A stretch of 64,000 nt of DNA from the NCBI RefSeq assembly GCF_030253575.1, contig NC_080562.1:30893852-30957851 (forward strand), read 5' to 3'. The notes under the pieces are model-generated. The model was not told the DNA's origin. It saw only the letters and a program-made list of their open reading frames with translations, and ran no database searches. The DNA is from Rhododendron vialii. Taxonomy: Eukaryota > Streptophyta > Magnoliopsida > Ericales > Ericaceae. How positions within the stretch are numbered: the first letter of the stretch is position 1; each line of letters begins with the position of its first letter. Position numbers and translations under genes: made by a program. Below are positions 23,101 to 35,584 of the stretch, in pieces.

Positions 23101-23427
23101 TGCTGCGATGTGGAGTGGAGTGTCACCTTTAGAGTTTTTTTCAGCAACATAAAATGGCAACTCCTTGCAAAGAAGCTTAACGATCTCATAGTGCCCACAG
23201 CTTGTTGCAATATGCAGAACTGTGTTTTTTTGAGGACCTAGTTGGACACAGCCGGCTGATGATTGATTGTGCCTATCTAGTGTACCATGTTCCATCGCTT
23301 TTATGAATTCAAGAATATCACCTTCTGTAGTTGCTCTGTACAGTTCAGGGTCCATGGACTCTACCATTCCATAGCTCTCCTCTTCCTCTCCCTCCTCCAA
23401 CAAACCAGGATTTTTGGGTACCGACAT
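20114..23427 (-). CDS. Ankyrin-repeat/PGG-domain membrane protein (ACD6/ITN1-like), gene C
   Basis: Exons 23427-22770, 21793-21261 and 20746-20114 (minus strand) give 607 residues. The start is MSVPKNPGLLEEGEEEESYG. Ankyrin repeats span exons 1-2. Exon 2 is one codon shorter than in A, B and E (RCDEGRN instead of RCDEEGRN). Exon 3 carries RLTWMALRVAGAPRSPHTN, the ENYKDKVNVVLLV segment, FTVPGGYNNSDPDQG and four membrane segments, ending in an acidic EHDESED. It is nearly the same as gene E in sequence and intron layout, with an intron 2 of only 514 bp. Intron 1 carries a hAT MITE and a GA microsatellite. It looks intact; the family role is membrane-anchored defence or stress signalling. Confidence 0.9.
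22390..22564. mobile_element. hAT MITE in gene C intron 1
   Basis: A 175-bp insertion starts CAGAGTCGG and ends CCGGCTCTG, flanked by the 8-bp repeats GAGACAGA (22382-22389) and GAGACAAA (22565-22572). Gene E has the uninterrupted site (GCTTGGAGATAGACTT near 40665). This fits hAT ends and target-duplication length. Confidence 0.7.
22721..22740. repeat. GA microsatellite near the gene C intron-1 donor
   Basis: Ten AG units, a CU tract in the transcript about 30 bases after the exon-1 donor (22769). Confidence 0.85.
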
Positions 23428-24801
23428 TTCTCAACTCACTTCTCTGAGGTTAGCGTTCATACAACAAATCTATATAAAAGAAACTCATGCTCGTCTTTTT
23501 CCGTCAAAATTCAAATTGGCTGGCAGTGACTAGATTGCTGGCCCAAGTAATTGCTGGTCTTTTAGTATGGTAAAATTGACTAGGATCTTGAGTATGAATC
23601 CCAATGCCAAGAAAGTACATAGGAAAGATTTTGGACTATCAAAGGAGACCATAACAATCAATGTTCCTGTCGACCTCTTTAATATATCTAAGAAATAAAA
23701 GTTATACGATTATGGGATTGGACAACAACAAACATATTGGATCCTTCATGACCCCTCAAGTCCGGTGGAGATAATACTTTTGCTGGCTGTACCATAAAAA
23801 AAGTACCAAGACAAGAATATACTAGAGTATCCATTTCTAAGAGGCATCTCTCTAAACTGATGTGTTTGTTGTAAGAAATGGCATAGTCAATCGTTGTTAC
23901 ACGGCCTTTTGGTGACTAATTGGAGGTGGCTGGAACAGGATAAAATTAAGAATGCATTTTCCTATGTCATGAAAGCAGAGTTATCTTTTGTTCATACCCA
24001 ACCAAGACATGTTCCATGATTCTTCCCCTTTCACTGAACCAATGAAAAGGAAGTTCTATGTTTTATGGAATTTACCCCCGGTTATCGTGGAATCCACGCT
24101 ATAGAGCAGTAACGCACAGCAGCACTTAAGCATCCCCAAGTGCGTAATGCTTTCCTTAGAAAGATTAAAAAAAAAAAAAAAACTAATAGAGTCACTATCC
24201 TGTCATCAACAACTCTTTAACATATTTTTAACTCGTGGCTTCCACTTCACACTGATCAATGAAAGAAGGAAACAAAAATTTACATGGGTTAGGTCCCACA
24301 GAATGATAAAAGGAAATTTAACATGAACAAATCATTTCATCATTAATTGAGATGACATTTTCCTTGATGCTTCCCTCCTCCCCTTCTACTGAACCAAAGA
24401 AAATGTAAGCTTTATGTCTCTTTTTTGCCAGCTGGGTAAAATATAATGTTTAGTCTGTACGACTTATTTAACTCATCTAGATGACCCAACCAGGAATGGT
24501 AAACTAGTTGCCTCAATGCTCCTTGAGATTTCTACTGGCAATAAAGGTTATGAATACACAGTAAACTCGAGTCCCGAAATAATTTGCAATAAAGTTCACA
24601 CTCAAATAAGCATTCCTTCAAGATTCCCCTTATACAAACAGATATGTTACATGGTACAATAGTTTAGCTAGGACGAGAAACATCCAGCAAAATCATTGAG
24701 TACCCTCAAAATATGTATGAAACAAAATGCATGAAATGATTTATACAAATTCCACTACACGAGAGAATGGCAAAAGGTAGAGACCAGTAAAACTAAAGGG
24801 G
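23428..24801. other. Intergenic C-D: promoter flank of C, then 3' flank of D
   Basis: About 23.5-24.05 kb matches the upstream flanks of A, B and E and presumably holds the gene C promoter. The remainder is AT-rich downstream flank of gene D. No other gene is seen. Confidence 0.45.
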
Positions 24802-24920
24802 TTAAGTCATTCTTCCTCGTCTTCGGTGGTAACTTCCAGAGGCTAACATCATCAGGCAAAAGAAATAGTATGAGATGTGCCGTATGACAGGGAACATGGT
24901 GGTATCGGGAAAGAAGAGTG

Positions 24921-27900
24921 TATTAGGAAAGCACATTTCAGTCATATCCGCATTTCAGTCATATCCTTGACTGAAGATATTTCAGCCCATGATTTTAGCA
25001 CCTCATGGTCAATATGTCCATGTGCATTCTGTAATCATGCTAGCTGTAATCTTGCATAATCCCATGACTTAGGGGATTTGATTCTTGCATAATCCCATGA
25101 CTTAGGGGATTTGATACTCTTGTACTCTGTATATATAGTGATCAAAGATGAATAAAATGTTTAAGAACTTCCAGAATTTTACATGGTATCAAAGCTACAC
25201 TAAATTCATATAGTTCTTTACATCATTCTTTACATCTCACAATGTCTTCAACTGATTCTACCCCTCCTGTCCAGCATGAATCCATAGATAATCCCTACTT
25301 CTTGCACCATTCTGACAATCCAGGCCAAGTTTTAGTTTCAACTCTTCTAAATGGTGATAATTATCCCTCATGGCAGCGTGCTATGATAGTTGCTTTGTCT
25401 GCCAAAAATAAGTTTGGCTTTGTTGATGGTTCTTTACCAAAGCCAAATGATTCCTCTCCCAATCGTTCATCATGGGTTCGTTGTAACCACATGGTGCTCT
25501 CATGGTTGCTTAATTCGCTTGATTATAACCTTCGGGAGAGTGTTATTTTTGGGGAAACTGCTTCAGAAATTTGGGCTGACCTACGTGAACGATTTTCTCA
25601 AGGGAATGGTCCACGTCTTTTTCAACTTCAACGTGAGATTGTTAACCTCCATCAAGACCAACAATCTGTCGCAGCTTATCATACTCGAATGAAAAGTTGC
25701 TGGGATGCTTTATCTCATCTTACCAATCTTCCCTCCTGCACTTGTGGAGCAGCCAAAGCAATATCTGATCTACAACAACAATTTCGGTTACTTCAATTCC
25801 TTATGGGATTGAATGATTCCTTTACCGGCGTACGCAGCCAAATGTTACTAATGGAACCTTTGCCATCTGTGAACAAGGCTTATAGCCTACTCCTTCAAGA
25901 GGAGAAACACCGTGAGGCTCTCATTCCAACAATGGAATCCACGAATTCTATTGCTGCTATTGTTAAGCATCAAAGCTCTAATTCTGGGCCACAGATTTCC
26001 CTCACAAATCCAACTGCTGCTGCTGCAAATTATAGGGGCCATTCAAATGCTCCTCATCCTAATGGGGGACAAAAGTTTCACAAAAAGATTCGCCCACGGT
26101 GCTCATACTGTGACCAAATTGGACATTCTAGAGAGAAATGTTATAAGTTACATGGGTACCCCGCACGTCCAACAATTCCATCCCAAGCTCACAACGTTGA
26201 GGTTCCTGATCCTCTTCCTATGCCGCCTATTATGTCGCCTAGCCACCCACAATTCACACCAGAACAATATCAACAGATCATTTCCATCATAGGTAATTCG
26301 CAACCAAGTGCTCATCTTGCAGGTAAACCATCTACCTCTCTTTGGATAATTGATACCGGTGCTACCGACCACATGGCTTGTTCTCTTTCATTGTTTAATG
26401 ATTGCCACCTCTCTTCTGCATTAAACCCAGTTCGATTACCCAATGGCTCCACTACTCCGGTAACCAATGTTGGTACCGTGCATCTTACTTCTAATCTGAT
26501 CCTTCATAATGTCCTCTGTGTTCCTACTTTTTCACACAATCTCATCTCTGTTAGTAAACTCACTGCTTCTCTTAACTGTGATGTCATATTCTTCTCTTCC
26601 CATTGTGTTTTTCAGGACCGACGCACGGGGACGATGATTGGATGGGGTAAAGCACATGGCGGATTATACATCTTTGAACAAGATGATGAGCATTTTCCTT
26701 TCACCAGTTTAGTCCAAAAGCCTTCTTTTGATCTTTGGCATTGGCGTCTTGGTCATCCTTCTGCTGCTCGCTTGCGCATTTTAGCAAAGTTGCAATCTGC
26801 AATTTCTTACCAGGATTGCTTATGTTCCATTTGTCCCCTTTCCAAGCAAACTCGATTGCCATTTCCTAGTAGTTATATTAAATCTGTTGCTCTATTTGAT
26901 CTCATTCATTGTGATTTATGGGGTGGTTACCATACACCTTCTTTGATTGGTGCTCACTACTTCTTAAGCGTGGTTGACGATTTTAGTAGATGTACTTGGG
27001 TATTTCTAATGCGTGCTAAATCTGAGGCAAAACGATTTTTATGTGATTTCATTGTCATGGTCAGAACCCAATTCAACAAAACAGTGAAATTCATTCGTTC
27101 AGACAATGGTTCGGAATTCATTTTCAATGAAGTCCAAAAATTCCTTCAGGAAAATGGCATCCTTCATCAACGTAGTTGTGTTGGAACACCTCAACAAAAT
27201 GGAGTGGTTGAACGCAAAAATAGACATTTACTTGAAGTCGCTCGGTCCTTACGATTTCAAGCAAATCTTCCACTTAAGTTTTGGGGTGATTGTGTTCTAA
27301 CAGCTACTTACTTGATCAATAGAATTCCTACACCGGTCTTGTCTGGAAAATCTCCTTATGAAGTTCTGTTTGGCACTATGCCCAAATACTCTCATCTTCG
27401 TGTATTTGGTTGCTTATGCTTTGCTCACAATATTCATTATAGTCACAAGTTCGATGCCCGTGCTCGAAAGTGTATATTTATTGGATATCCATTTGGACAA
27501 AAGGGTTACCGCTTATACGATCTTGAAAATGGGAAAACCTTTACAAGTCGGGATGTCACATTTCATGAAACTGTTTTTCCATTTTATATTCACTCAGCAC
27601 CATCTGAATCCCATCCAGTCATTCCCGTACCTATTCTTGAAACCGTTGATTCTCCAGTGTCATCTATAGCATCTCCGAATTCCACTGTTTCACCCATGTT
27701 GACCAATCAGTCCACAGAGACCAATATATCTCCGCAAAATGATACGGCACCTCCCATTCGTCAATCCACTCGAGTTCGTCAAGTTCCAGCCTATTTACGT
27801 GATTACGAATGCTCTACTGCCATGTTGCCAACCCCTCCAAGGAAGTCCAGTGCACAGGTATCACCCGGTTCTCCCATTCCTTTGTCCAATTATCTCAATT

Positions 27901-29759
27901 ACTCTAAATTCTCTACTGCACATATGTCCTTCATAGCAGCCCTTTCTTTAGAAGAGGAACCTACTTCTTTTACCATGGCTATGAAACATGCTCATTGGAG
28001 GGATGCTATGGCAATTGAAATTAAAGCCTTGGAGGACAATGATACTTGGGTTTTGACTAATCTTCCTCCAGGAAAAACACCAATTGGGTGTAAATGGGTA
28101 TTCAAAATCAAACGTCACTCCGATGGAACCATAGAGCGTTATAAGGCACGTCTTGTTGCCAAAGGTTACACCCAACAAGAAGGCCTTGATTATCATGATA
28201 CTTTCGCTCCTGTGGCTAAGTTAACAACCCTCCGTTGCTTACTCGCTATAGCTGCTATCAAGCATTGGTCTTTGCACCAACTTGATGTGCACAATGCATT
28301 TTTACATGGCGACCTCAACGAAGAAATTTTTATGAGCTTACCACCAGGCTTTCATCGTAAGGGGGAGACTCGAGTTTGTCACCTTAATAAATCTCTGTAT
28401 GGTTTAAAGCAAGCTTCCCGTCAATGGTTTGCAAAAATTTCGTCTGCCCTCCTTGAGGCCGGATATTCTCAGTCAAAGGCAGATTACTCTCTTTTTATGA
28501 ACAAAAAAGGTGATCACTGCACCTTTGTCTTGGTTTATGTAGATGATATTCTCATAGCAGGAAATGATGATCAGGCCATATCATGTCTCAAAGCTTTCCT
28601 ACACCAGCGTTTTCGTATCAAAGATCTTGGCCAATTGAAGTATTTTCTTGGCATTGAAATCGCTCGTTCAAAATCTGGAATTTTTCTCAATCAACGCAAA
28701 TATTTGCTTGATATTCTTGCTGATGCGGGTTACTTGGGATCACGGGGTTGTGAATTTCCTATGGAACAACAACTCAAACTCGATCACAGTGGAGTTTTAC
28801 TTGATAATCCTAGTCGTTATCGTCGTCTTGTTGGTCGGCTTCTTTACCTGACCATTACTCGGCCGGATATTGTTTACGCCGTCAATAATCTCAGTCAATT
28901 TATGCATGAGCCTCGACAACCCCACATGGATGCTGCATTGCGTCTATTGCGCTACCTTAAGACCACACCGGGGGAAGGAATACTGCTATCTTCCAGCAGC
29001 TTGCTACAATTGACTGGTTATAGTGATTCCGATTGGGCCAGTTGTCCGATGACCCGCAGGTCTACAACTGGTTTCATTACCTTTCTTGGCCATAGTCCCA
29101 TCTCTTGGAAGACAAAAAAACAAGTCACTGTTTCTCGCTCTTCCGCCGAAGCTGAATATCGGTCCATGGCCACTGCAACTTGTGAAATTACTTGGCTCAA
29201 ATACCTCCTAACAGATTTGGGAGTTCCTCACCATCAACCAGTTGCTCTTCATTGTGATAATCAGGCTGCAGTGCACATCGCTGCCAATCCGGTCTTCCAT
29301 GAGCGCACTAAACACATTGAACTTGATTGCCATCTTGTGAGGGAGAAAATTCTACAAGGTTTAATATCCACAGTGCATGTTCCTAGCAAAGAACAATGTG
29401 CTGATATCTTTACCAAAGCTCTTGGACGCGATCAGTTTAGTTTCTTAAAATCCAAGTTGGGCATGATCAATCCTCATGCTCCAACTTGAGGGGGAGTATT
29501 AGGAAAGCACATTTCAGTCATATCCGCATTTCAGTCATATCCTTGACTGAAGATATTTCAGCCCATGATTTTAGCACCTCATGGTCAATATGTCCATGTG
29601 CATTCTGTAATCATGCTAGCTGTAATCTTGCATAATCCCATGACTTAGGGGATTTGATTCTTGCATAATCCCATGACTTAGGGGATTTGATACTCTTGTA
29701 CTCTGTATATATAGTGATCAAAGATGAATAAAATGTTTAAGAACTTCCAGAATTTTACA
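24921..29759 (+). mobile_element. Ty1/copia LTR retrotransposon, young and whole-looking
   Basis: The 263-bp LTRs at 24921-25183 and 29497-29759 look identical by eye. They start TATTAGG and end TTTTACA, and contain an internal duplication of about 33 bp. The target duplication is GAGTG at 24916-24920 and 29760-29764. The primer-binding site TGGTATCAAAGC follows the 5' LTR (25184-25195), and a purine tract, GAGGGGGAG, precedes the 3' LTR. One uninterrupted gag-pol frame (25242-29489, 1,415 residues) shows, in order, gag, zinc knuckle (CSYCDQIGHSREKC), protease (WIIDTGATDHM), integrase, reverse transcriptase (YVDDILIAGND) and RNase H. The order protease-integrase-RT is that of copia. Identical LTRs imply a very recent insertion. 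It interrupts the last exon of gene D in the opposite orientation. Confidence 0.95.
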
Positions 29760-31552
29760 GAGTGGAATAAAGAGCACTAAGAGAATGGAAAGGAAAACAA
29801 TTCCCATGATCAGGACAACATTGGCCAACCAAGTGAGTTTACTAACAACTAGACATACACCTGCCATGAATGCTAAGGACATCATAAAAAGAGCTAGCCC
29901 CAACAATGGTAGGGCCAATCTGAGGGAAGTGAGGATTAAATTGAGATCACCTAACTGTGCCCAAATGAGAGACACTGCAACTATCATTGAGCTGAACATG
30001 GCTATGGTGTTGCAAATCACGAATATTTGGAACTTGCTTTTATTCAGCATAGTTGCCATGCCTTGGTTTGGATCGGAATTGTTGTAGCCACCGGGCATTG
30101 TGAAACCCGCTGTGTATGTCACCATGGCTACTAGTGTTGCCACCAACAAGAGTGTGTTGATCCTGTCCTTGTACTTTTCCATGTTAGGCTGTTGATATCC
30201 CAATGAAGTTTGTGTAATTAGTTTTGGAACTTTAGAGCATTTTCTATTCGGTGCACCCGCAGATTTCAATGCCATCCAGGTCAATCGCTGCACAATTTCA
30301 AGAAAACAAAAGAATAACATCTGCTGGTGGTAATGACTACGGAAGCAGTAAGGAAGAAAATGGTAATTAGTGAGAGTAAATAACATAAGCAGTCATATTT
30401 CTCTCTCAAAACACACATGCAAGCAGAGGTATGCAAGATCATGTCGACCTGCACAAATGGCCACAGATTTTCTCTTCCCAAAGCCCATGCTCCCTATATG
30501 TCCAATGCACTCTAAATCACCCAATGTAGTAGAAAATATCAGGTCTCAACGATTTTGAGGTGCGATCCTACAATTGGAAGTACATTAGGACAGGGGGACA
30601 TAAATTTTGGGAACAAAATAGACAAAACGAACCCATACTCTCACAATAGTTTTGGGCACCAAACCTTTTTTGCACAAAATCACATGGCTAAGGAAAAATT
30701 TCTCAATGTTCCACAATATGCTAATCTAGAAAGATGTGCAAGATGTGCTCGCAATTGTTTTACAATAAAGGCCATCTGACAGCGACAGGTATAAGTTACA
30801 AAAAAAGAGGCCCTAATTTTTGCAATTTGTGGACTATAATTTTGTGTTCTTCTGATTGTGTAACATCGCAGTAGTTACTTTTTAGCAGCACACGTACCTT
30901 GCGGAATGAAGCCATTGTATCCATGCGTTCCTCAGCAGCATCAAGAGCGGTCATGCCATCACCATTCACTAATTCCAGGTTAATTCTCTTGTCCCATGTC
31001 AAAGAACTTACTACTTTAGGATACCAGTGGATTGCTGCCAAGTGCAGAGGTGTGTTCCCACTATCATCTCTCTCGTTTAGAAGTTTCTCATGCTCAGGAG
31101 TCTTAAGTATATAATCGATGACATTGCTTTTCCCATTCCTAGCAGCAACATGAAGAATGTTCTCACCTTCGTTTGTCAACAACTCCCTCCAATCAGGGCA
31201 ATGCTGAAGCAACTTCCGAAGAATATCCAAATGGCCTTTTCCTGATGCTGTGTGGACAGGCAAGAAGCCATTGCCATCCCTTTCAAGTACACATTCACTG
31301 GATTTGTCTAGCAAGTATTGAACTCCCTCATAGTAACCTTCGGATGCTGCACAATGGAGCGGAGTTTCCCCATCTTCATCTCTTAATAGAATGAATTTTG
31401 GCATTTTCTCCATGATAATTTCTAACATACCTAGAAACAGAGGAGAGTGGGATGTTGTGAGACACTTATACATGAATAACCACGCCCTTTAATAGTATCA
31501 AAAAGATCAATCATTTTTATTCTGTTACAAATATTTACAAAGTTTCAATACT

Positions 31553-31725
31553 CCGGTGCTACGTTAACAACTAAGGTTTTGTACCCCTTTTTATTTTCTT
31601 CATAAAACCGGTACTACGTCAACAACTAAGGTTTTGTACCCCTTTTTATTTTCTTCATAAAACCGGTACTACTTCAACAACTAAGGTTTTGTACCCCTTT
31701 TATTTTCTTCATAAAACCGGTACTT
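31553..31725. repeat. Three 55-bp tandem repeats in gene D intron 1
   Basis: Units beginning CCGGTACTAC (31553, 31608, 31663) and containing AAGGTTTTGTACCCC are repeated about three times with few differences, ending near 31725. Confidence 0.85.
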
Positions 31726-32696
31726 TAATACTTTAATTTGGTTTCAGTTCAAATATCGATTGGCACCAGCCGTATTGGATACCGACTGGCATGGTTAGAT
31801 ACCGGGTGAGTACAAGATACCGAAATCTTTAAGTCTAAAAAATTTACTCCATTAGCTTCCGAACACTCACTCTGATTGCAACTTCAATACAATTTTCCTT
31901 TCAACAAAAGACTTGAAGTAGTTTACAACCAAGGTCTTAAATAACAGTGTCGGAACACGTAACAGCAACGGTCGTAGTTTAAAGGCATCGATAGTATCAA
32001 ACAATACATAGTAGGAATCGGTTGTAGCAGTCGTCAATCTCTGTAACCGTAATGACCGTGAACTGGTCAGTAAATCGTAAACAGACTAATACGTAACGGG
32101 ATGGGTCGATACACATGCATCTAATCAATATATAGGAGTATAACCGAAGGTAAAAAAAACCGTTGCGTATTGACCGATATTCAAAGCCATATTACAGACT
32201 ACAAGAATTTTATAAGAGCAATGCTAGGAACACAATTTTAAAATATAACTCTGGACACAATGGCGTCCAAAGCCGTTCGATGATGATGGTTTCACATTCA
32301 TCGGAATGGCTCTGAACACAGCTGAAATAAAGGGTTATAGGCTCACACCTTTATTTCTTCCCCTAATGGCAGCATTAAGTGGGGAGTTCCCTTTGATGTC
32401 CTCAGAGTTGGAATAATACCCCTCGTCAATGCAAATCTGCAACCTAAGCTCAACCAAATCCACTTTCCCAAATTCAACGGCCAGATAGAACGGAGACTTC
32501 CCTTCATTATTCGCAACAAATGACACTTCTCCCCCATATCTTATCAGGTATTCAACGAATGACAGAACATGATTTTTTGCATGGTAGAAGGTCTCAACGA
32601 CCTCTACAAAATGAACCGCTCCCATAATTATTGCGGCCCCGAAAAAATTGAAAATGGACGAGAATAGACAGTAAGAAACTTGACAGGACCCCTCCC

Positions 32697-33015
32697 CTCC
32701 GTTAGTGCGCCGATAGCACGGTGGGGTGTGTACGGCACCTCGGTGTGCTCAACTCGTATAAACTACTGTGTTCCTTTCGTTTCCCTCGGTTACTTGCTTT
32801 ACAATTTTTTGTTGTAATGGCAGGCGATGAGAAGCTCGGCGTGTCAGCTGCGATTGTGATGAGAAGCGGGGTAGGGCGTTCCGGCGTCACAGAGGGTTTC
32901 TCATAAGCTCAGCTATTTTAATTTCGTCGCAGCTTATTCCTCCGGTGAAAAATATCTTGCGATTGTCCATAATTTCTTATTTGTCATTCCTTAAACAATG
33001 CCCTGATCCATATTC
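32697..33015. repeat. Dispersed repeat, inverted partner at 44.2-44.6 kb
   Basis: Blocks such as CCCTCGGTTACTTGC, TCATAAGCTCAGC, CTTGCGATTGTCCATA and ACAATGCCCTGATCCATAT recur in the same order on the opposite strand at 44205-44580. No coding sequence is recognised (a 61-codon frame on the plus strand is not conserved). It lies directly upstream of the truncated exon 1 of gene D. Confidence 0.65.
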
Positions 33016-33361
33016 TTAATACTACCGAAGTACAGTACTACATCATGAATAAAAATGTGGTACACGAAATTGACTTTCACACTCTCCTTTTATTTAACGT
33101 ATACTCTTTTTTTATTTTGTAGTGTTGTAAAATAACATGATTATCCTTTTTATATGTAAAGAGAAAAATGTATGAAGAGTAGTTTCATAATTTCACATGA
33201 ATGAAGACAAAGAATGTGACGCAGCGGAATTAACAAAATAATTAATTGCGTACTAATCTAAACGAGATATGTATTTGTAGCCATGAGCAATTCTTGAATC
33301 CACAAGAAGAATAGAAAAATTTCTGAATATTATTAATAGAAAATCTTAAAAGTTAATTACG

Positions 33362-33397
33362 ACGAGGGTTGCACGGTTGCACCCTTTTTAATACTAG
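33362..33397 (+). mobile_element. Candidate Helitron 3' terminus
   Basis: A hairpin (GGGTTGCA against TGCACCC) is followed about 13 bases later by CTAG and then T, the arrangement of plant Helitron 3' ends. The 5' end and any coding region were not found. Confidence 0.4.
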
Positions 33398-33647
33398 TAG
33401 AGAAATTCTATTTTAGGTAGGACATTAGTAAGACAATTTCTTGGTAGTTAAGAAATTATAAAGAAGAACATAAAATAAAATAAAAGACCAATAAAATTCT
33501 AAAAGGAAAGGAAATAAAATTCCTAGAAAAAATTCTAAATCATGCCAAAATAAGAAGATTAAAAACGTGCAAAATAGGTAGCACAAATAAGATTTCCTAA
33601 TAATATAATTTCCAAAATAAAATTCTAATTCTAAATAAAATTTTAGA

Positions 33648-33690
33648 TTCTTATTTTTATAATTCTGTAATTATAAAAATAAGAATAAAA
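33648..33690. repeat. Perfect AT-rich hairpin
   Basis: ATTCTTATTTTTATAATT and its exact complement are separated by CTGT. It may be part of a decayed MITE; no function can be assigned. Confidence 0.6.
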
Positions 33691-33769
33691 TATTTTAGAA
33701 TCTTGTCCTACATCAAAATAGAGTGCACTTGGATAAAAGCGCGTGTGAAAATCAATTTCCTTCCAAAGG

Positions 33770-35215
33770 TAGAATTTTTGATTGGTCCACTATAGCATGT
33801 TTTTAACCCCACTAGTCCACTTTTAAAGTTCTTAACTCCTCTGGTCCACTAATAATTTTCATGACAAAATTACCCTATGTAAAATAAACAATGGCCTTAT
33901 TTGGCTAACACAAAAAATATATTTTTAAAATTTTTTTTGATTTTGTTACAACCACGTAACCACCACCACCACCACCACACCCACCTCCGCCTCCACCACC
34001 ACGCCAACATATAACGTTATACTCCTATGTGTGACAAAAATTTCTCTTTTCTTTTTTTTCCCACCTCCACCACCACGCCAACATATAACGTGATATGTGT
34101 GACAAAAAAAATTTTTTTCTTTTTTTATTCATGTTTTGAGTCATTCCCTTCTTGAACCCGACACCCCTTAACATATAACGTTATATGTGTGACAAAAATT
34201 TCTCTTTTTTTTTTTATACCTATTTTGAGCCATTTCATTCTTAAATCCGCCACACTTAACATATAAGGTTATCTGTCTCAATATGCGCTCTTATCTTATG
34301 TTTGGTACTACATCAATAAAAGTGCACATATAATCTTATATGTCTCAATCTGTCCTCTATACGTTATAAAAAACGAAGATAGATTTGAAACATATAAGGT
34401 TATCTATTAATATCTGAAACATATTTTTGACCAACACAAGTACATATAATATTATATGTGCATATCTAAATTTTGTACCATGCCAAATATGTTCTCTGCA
34501 TGTTGAAAAAGTGCACATATAATTTGTTCAATTTTTTTCCAAGACATACCATTTCCGTGGTTTTTCATCTTTCAGAATTTAAACAGTAACGAATGGAGTA
34601 ATCATCATAGTATATCATTTCCTCTTTTCCTATCAAATGTAAAATACAGTAGCAGACAGAGACAAAAAAAGTGAGAAGAATTTTTGCCAACAAAACAAAA
34701 GACAAAGGGAAAAAACACAAATAGGACTCCTACCCCTCTACATCATCGGTTGCTTTCTATGCCAACTGCCAACACTAGGATGAATGCCTATATACGTGGA
34801 GGTCGTCAAGACTTCAACGGATCTCTCGATTTTGGCTTCTTAGCCCAAAACCCTTATACAGCGCCAACCAAATCCTCGCCGGCATCCTCATCACCGTTGA
34901 AAGACGCATCAACATAGGTTTTTTGCCATGACTGGTACGCGGTCGTCCATATCGACCGTCACTTCTAACAAAACAAGAGATTATGTCAATGAGAGAGAGA
35001 GAGAGGAGGCTGTGCTCCAGATTTATTTTTGGTCTAGGGTTTTTCTCTATATGAGAAATTATATATAGAATGACATTTTTGTCTTGATTTAATTTATTTT
35101 TTAAAAAAAGTGGACTTAAGGTCTTATACTAAACTATATTAGTGGACTAGAGAGGTTACAAACATTAGAGGTGGATTAACTGGGTTACAAGTTCTCCATA
35201 GTGGACCCTATATTA
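33770..35215. mobile_element. MULE-like (Pack-type?) element with degenerate TIRs
   Basis: Left end GGTCCACTATAG...CTAGTCCAC and right end GTGGACTAGAG...TAGTGGACC are inverted over about 80-100 bp, enclosing about 1.25 kb. The inside holds CCACCACC-rich sequence, an AT-rich tandem array (34.0-34.5 kb) and a GC-richer stretch near 34.68-34.97 kb that looks like a captured exon, which I cannot identify. A relative starts at about 63240. No target duplication could be fixed. Confidence 0.45.
34000..34480. repeat. Array of ACATATAA-type degenerate repeats
   Basis: The near-palindrome ACATATAACGTTATATGTG recurs with variations near 34008, 34078, 34168, 34258 and further on, often followed by TGACAAAAATTT. 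Spacing is about 70-90 bp. It lies inside the MULE-like element. Confidence 0.6.
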
Positions 35216-35584
35216 ATTTTTTATTATTTATTTCTTTACCATTCTACAAAAAGAACAAACTAAAATTAAAATAACTAAGGTATCCGGGTCAGTTTATGCT
35301 CATTTCAACATCTCGGTGACTCAATCCCATCGTCCATAGTTTGGGAATCCAATTAAATATGGACTGCCTCATAAGAATTGATAGTATGTGAGAGGTTTTG
35401 AACTGAAACCTCTGAAAGAAGTAAATTCCCAAATTGCCACTAGGCAAAACCCTTGAGATTTCAAAGAATGGGTTATTAATAGGACAAATGTAAAACGAAA
35501 AACTGTCAAAATGCTTGTAAAAAGTTCTTTTTTTCTCGGTACTTCAAAAAAGTATTTGCATCAAGTGTTCAAACTTCAACGAAC
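35216..35584. other. AT-rich gap
   Basis: No gene or recognisable repeat is seen. Confidence 0.4.

Larger units (their letters stand above)
24802..32625 (-). pseudogene. Ankyrin-repeat/PGG gene D, 5'-truncated and split by a copia insertion
   Basis: Recognisable exons on the minus strand are 32625-32349, 31430-30898 and a PGG exon in two parts, 30287-29760 and 24915-24802. A copia element plus one copy of a 5-bp target duplication separates the two parts. The second part continues the same frame (FFPDTTMFPVIRHISYY) to a stop at 24802-24804. Counted without the insertion, the exon is 642 bp, the same as in gene A, so the insertion is the only visible lesion there. As it stands, the frame runs into the LTR and stops after 12 foreign residues, losing about 38 native ones. 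Exon 1 begins in the middle of an ankyrin unit (MGAVHFVEVV), so the N-terminal half of the repeats is missing or lies elsewhere. D is clearly diverged from A, B, C and E. Whether any transcript is made is unknown. Confidence 0.8.

Noticed and set aside
24921-29759. The copia element as a spliced-out intron of gene D
   Set aside because: The target duplication and the frame running directly into the LTR show an insertion. No donor/acceptor pair at the boundaries is convincing.
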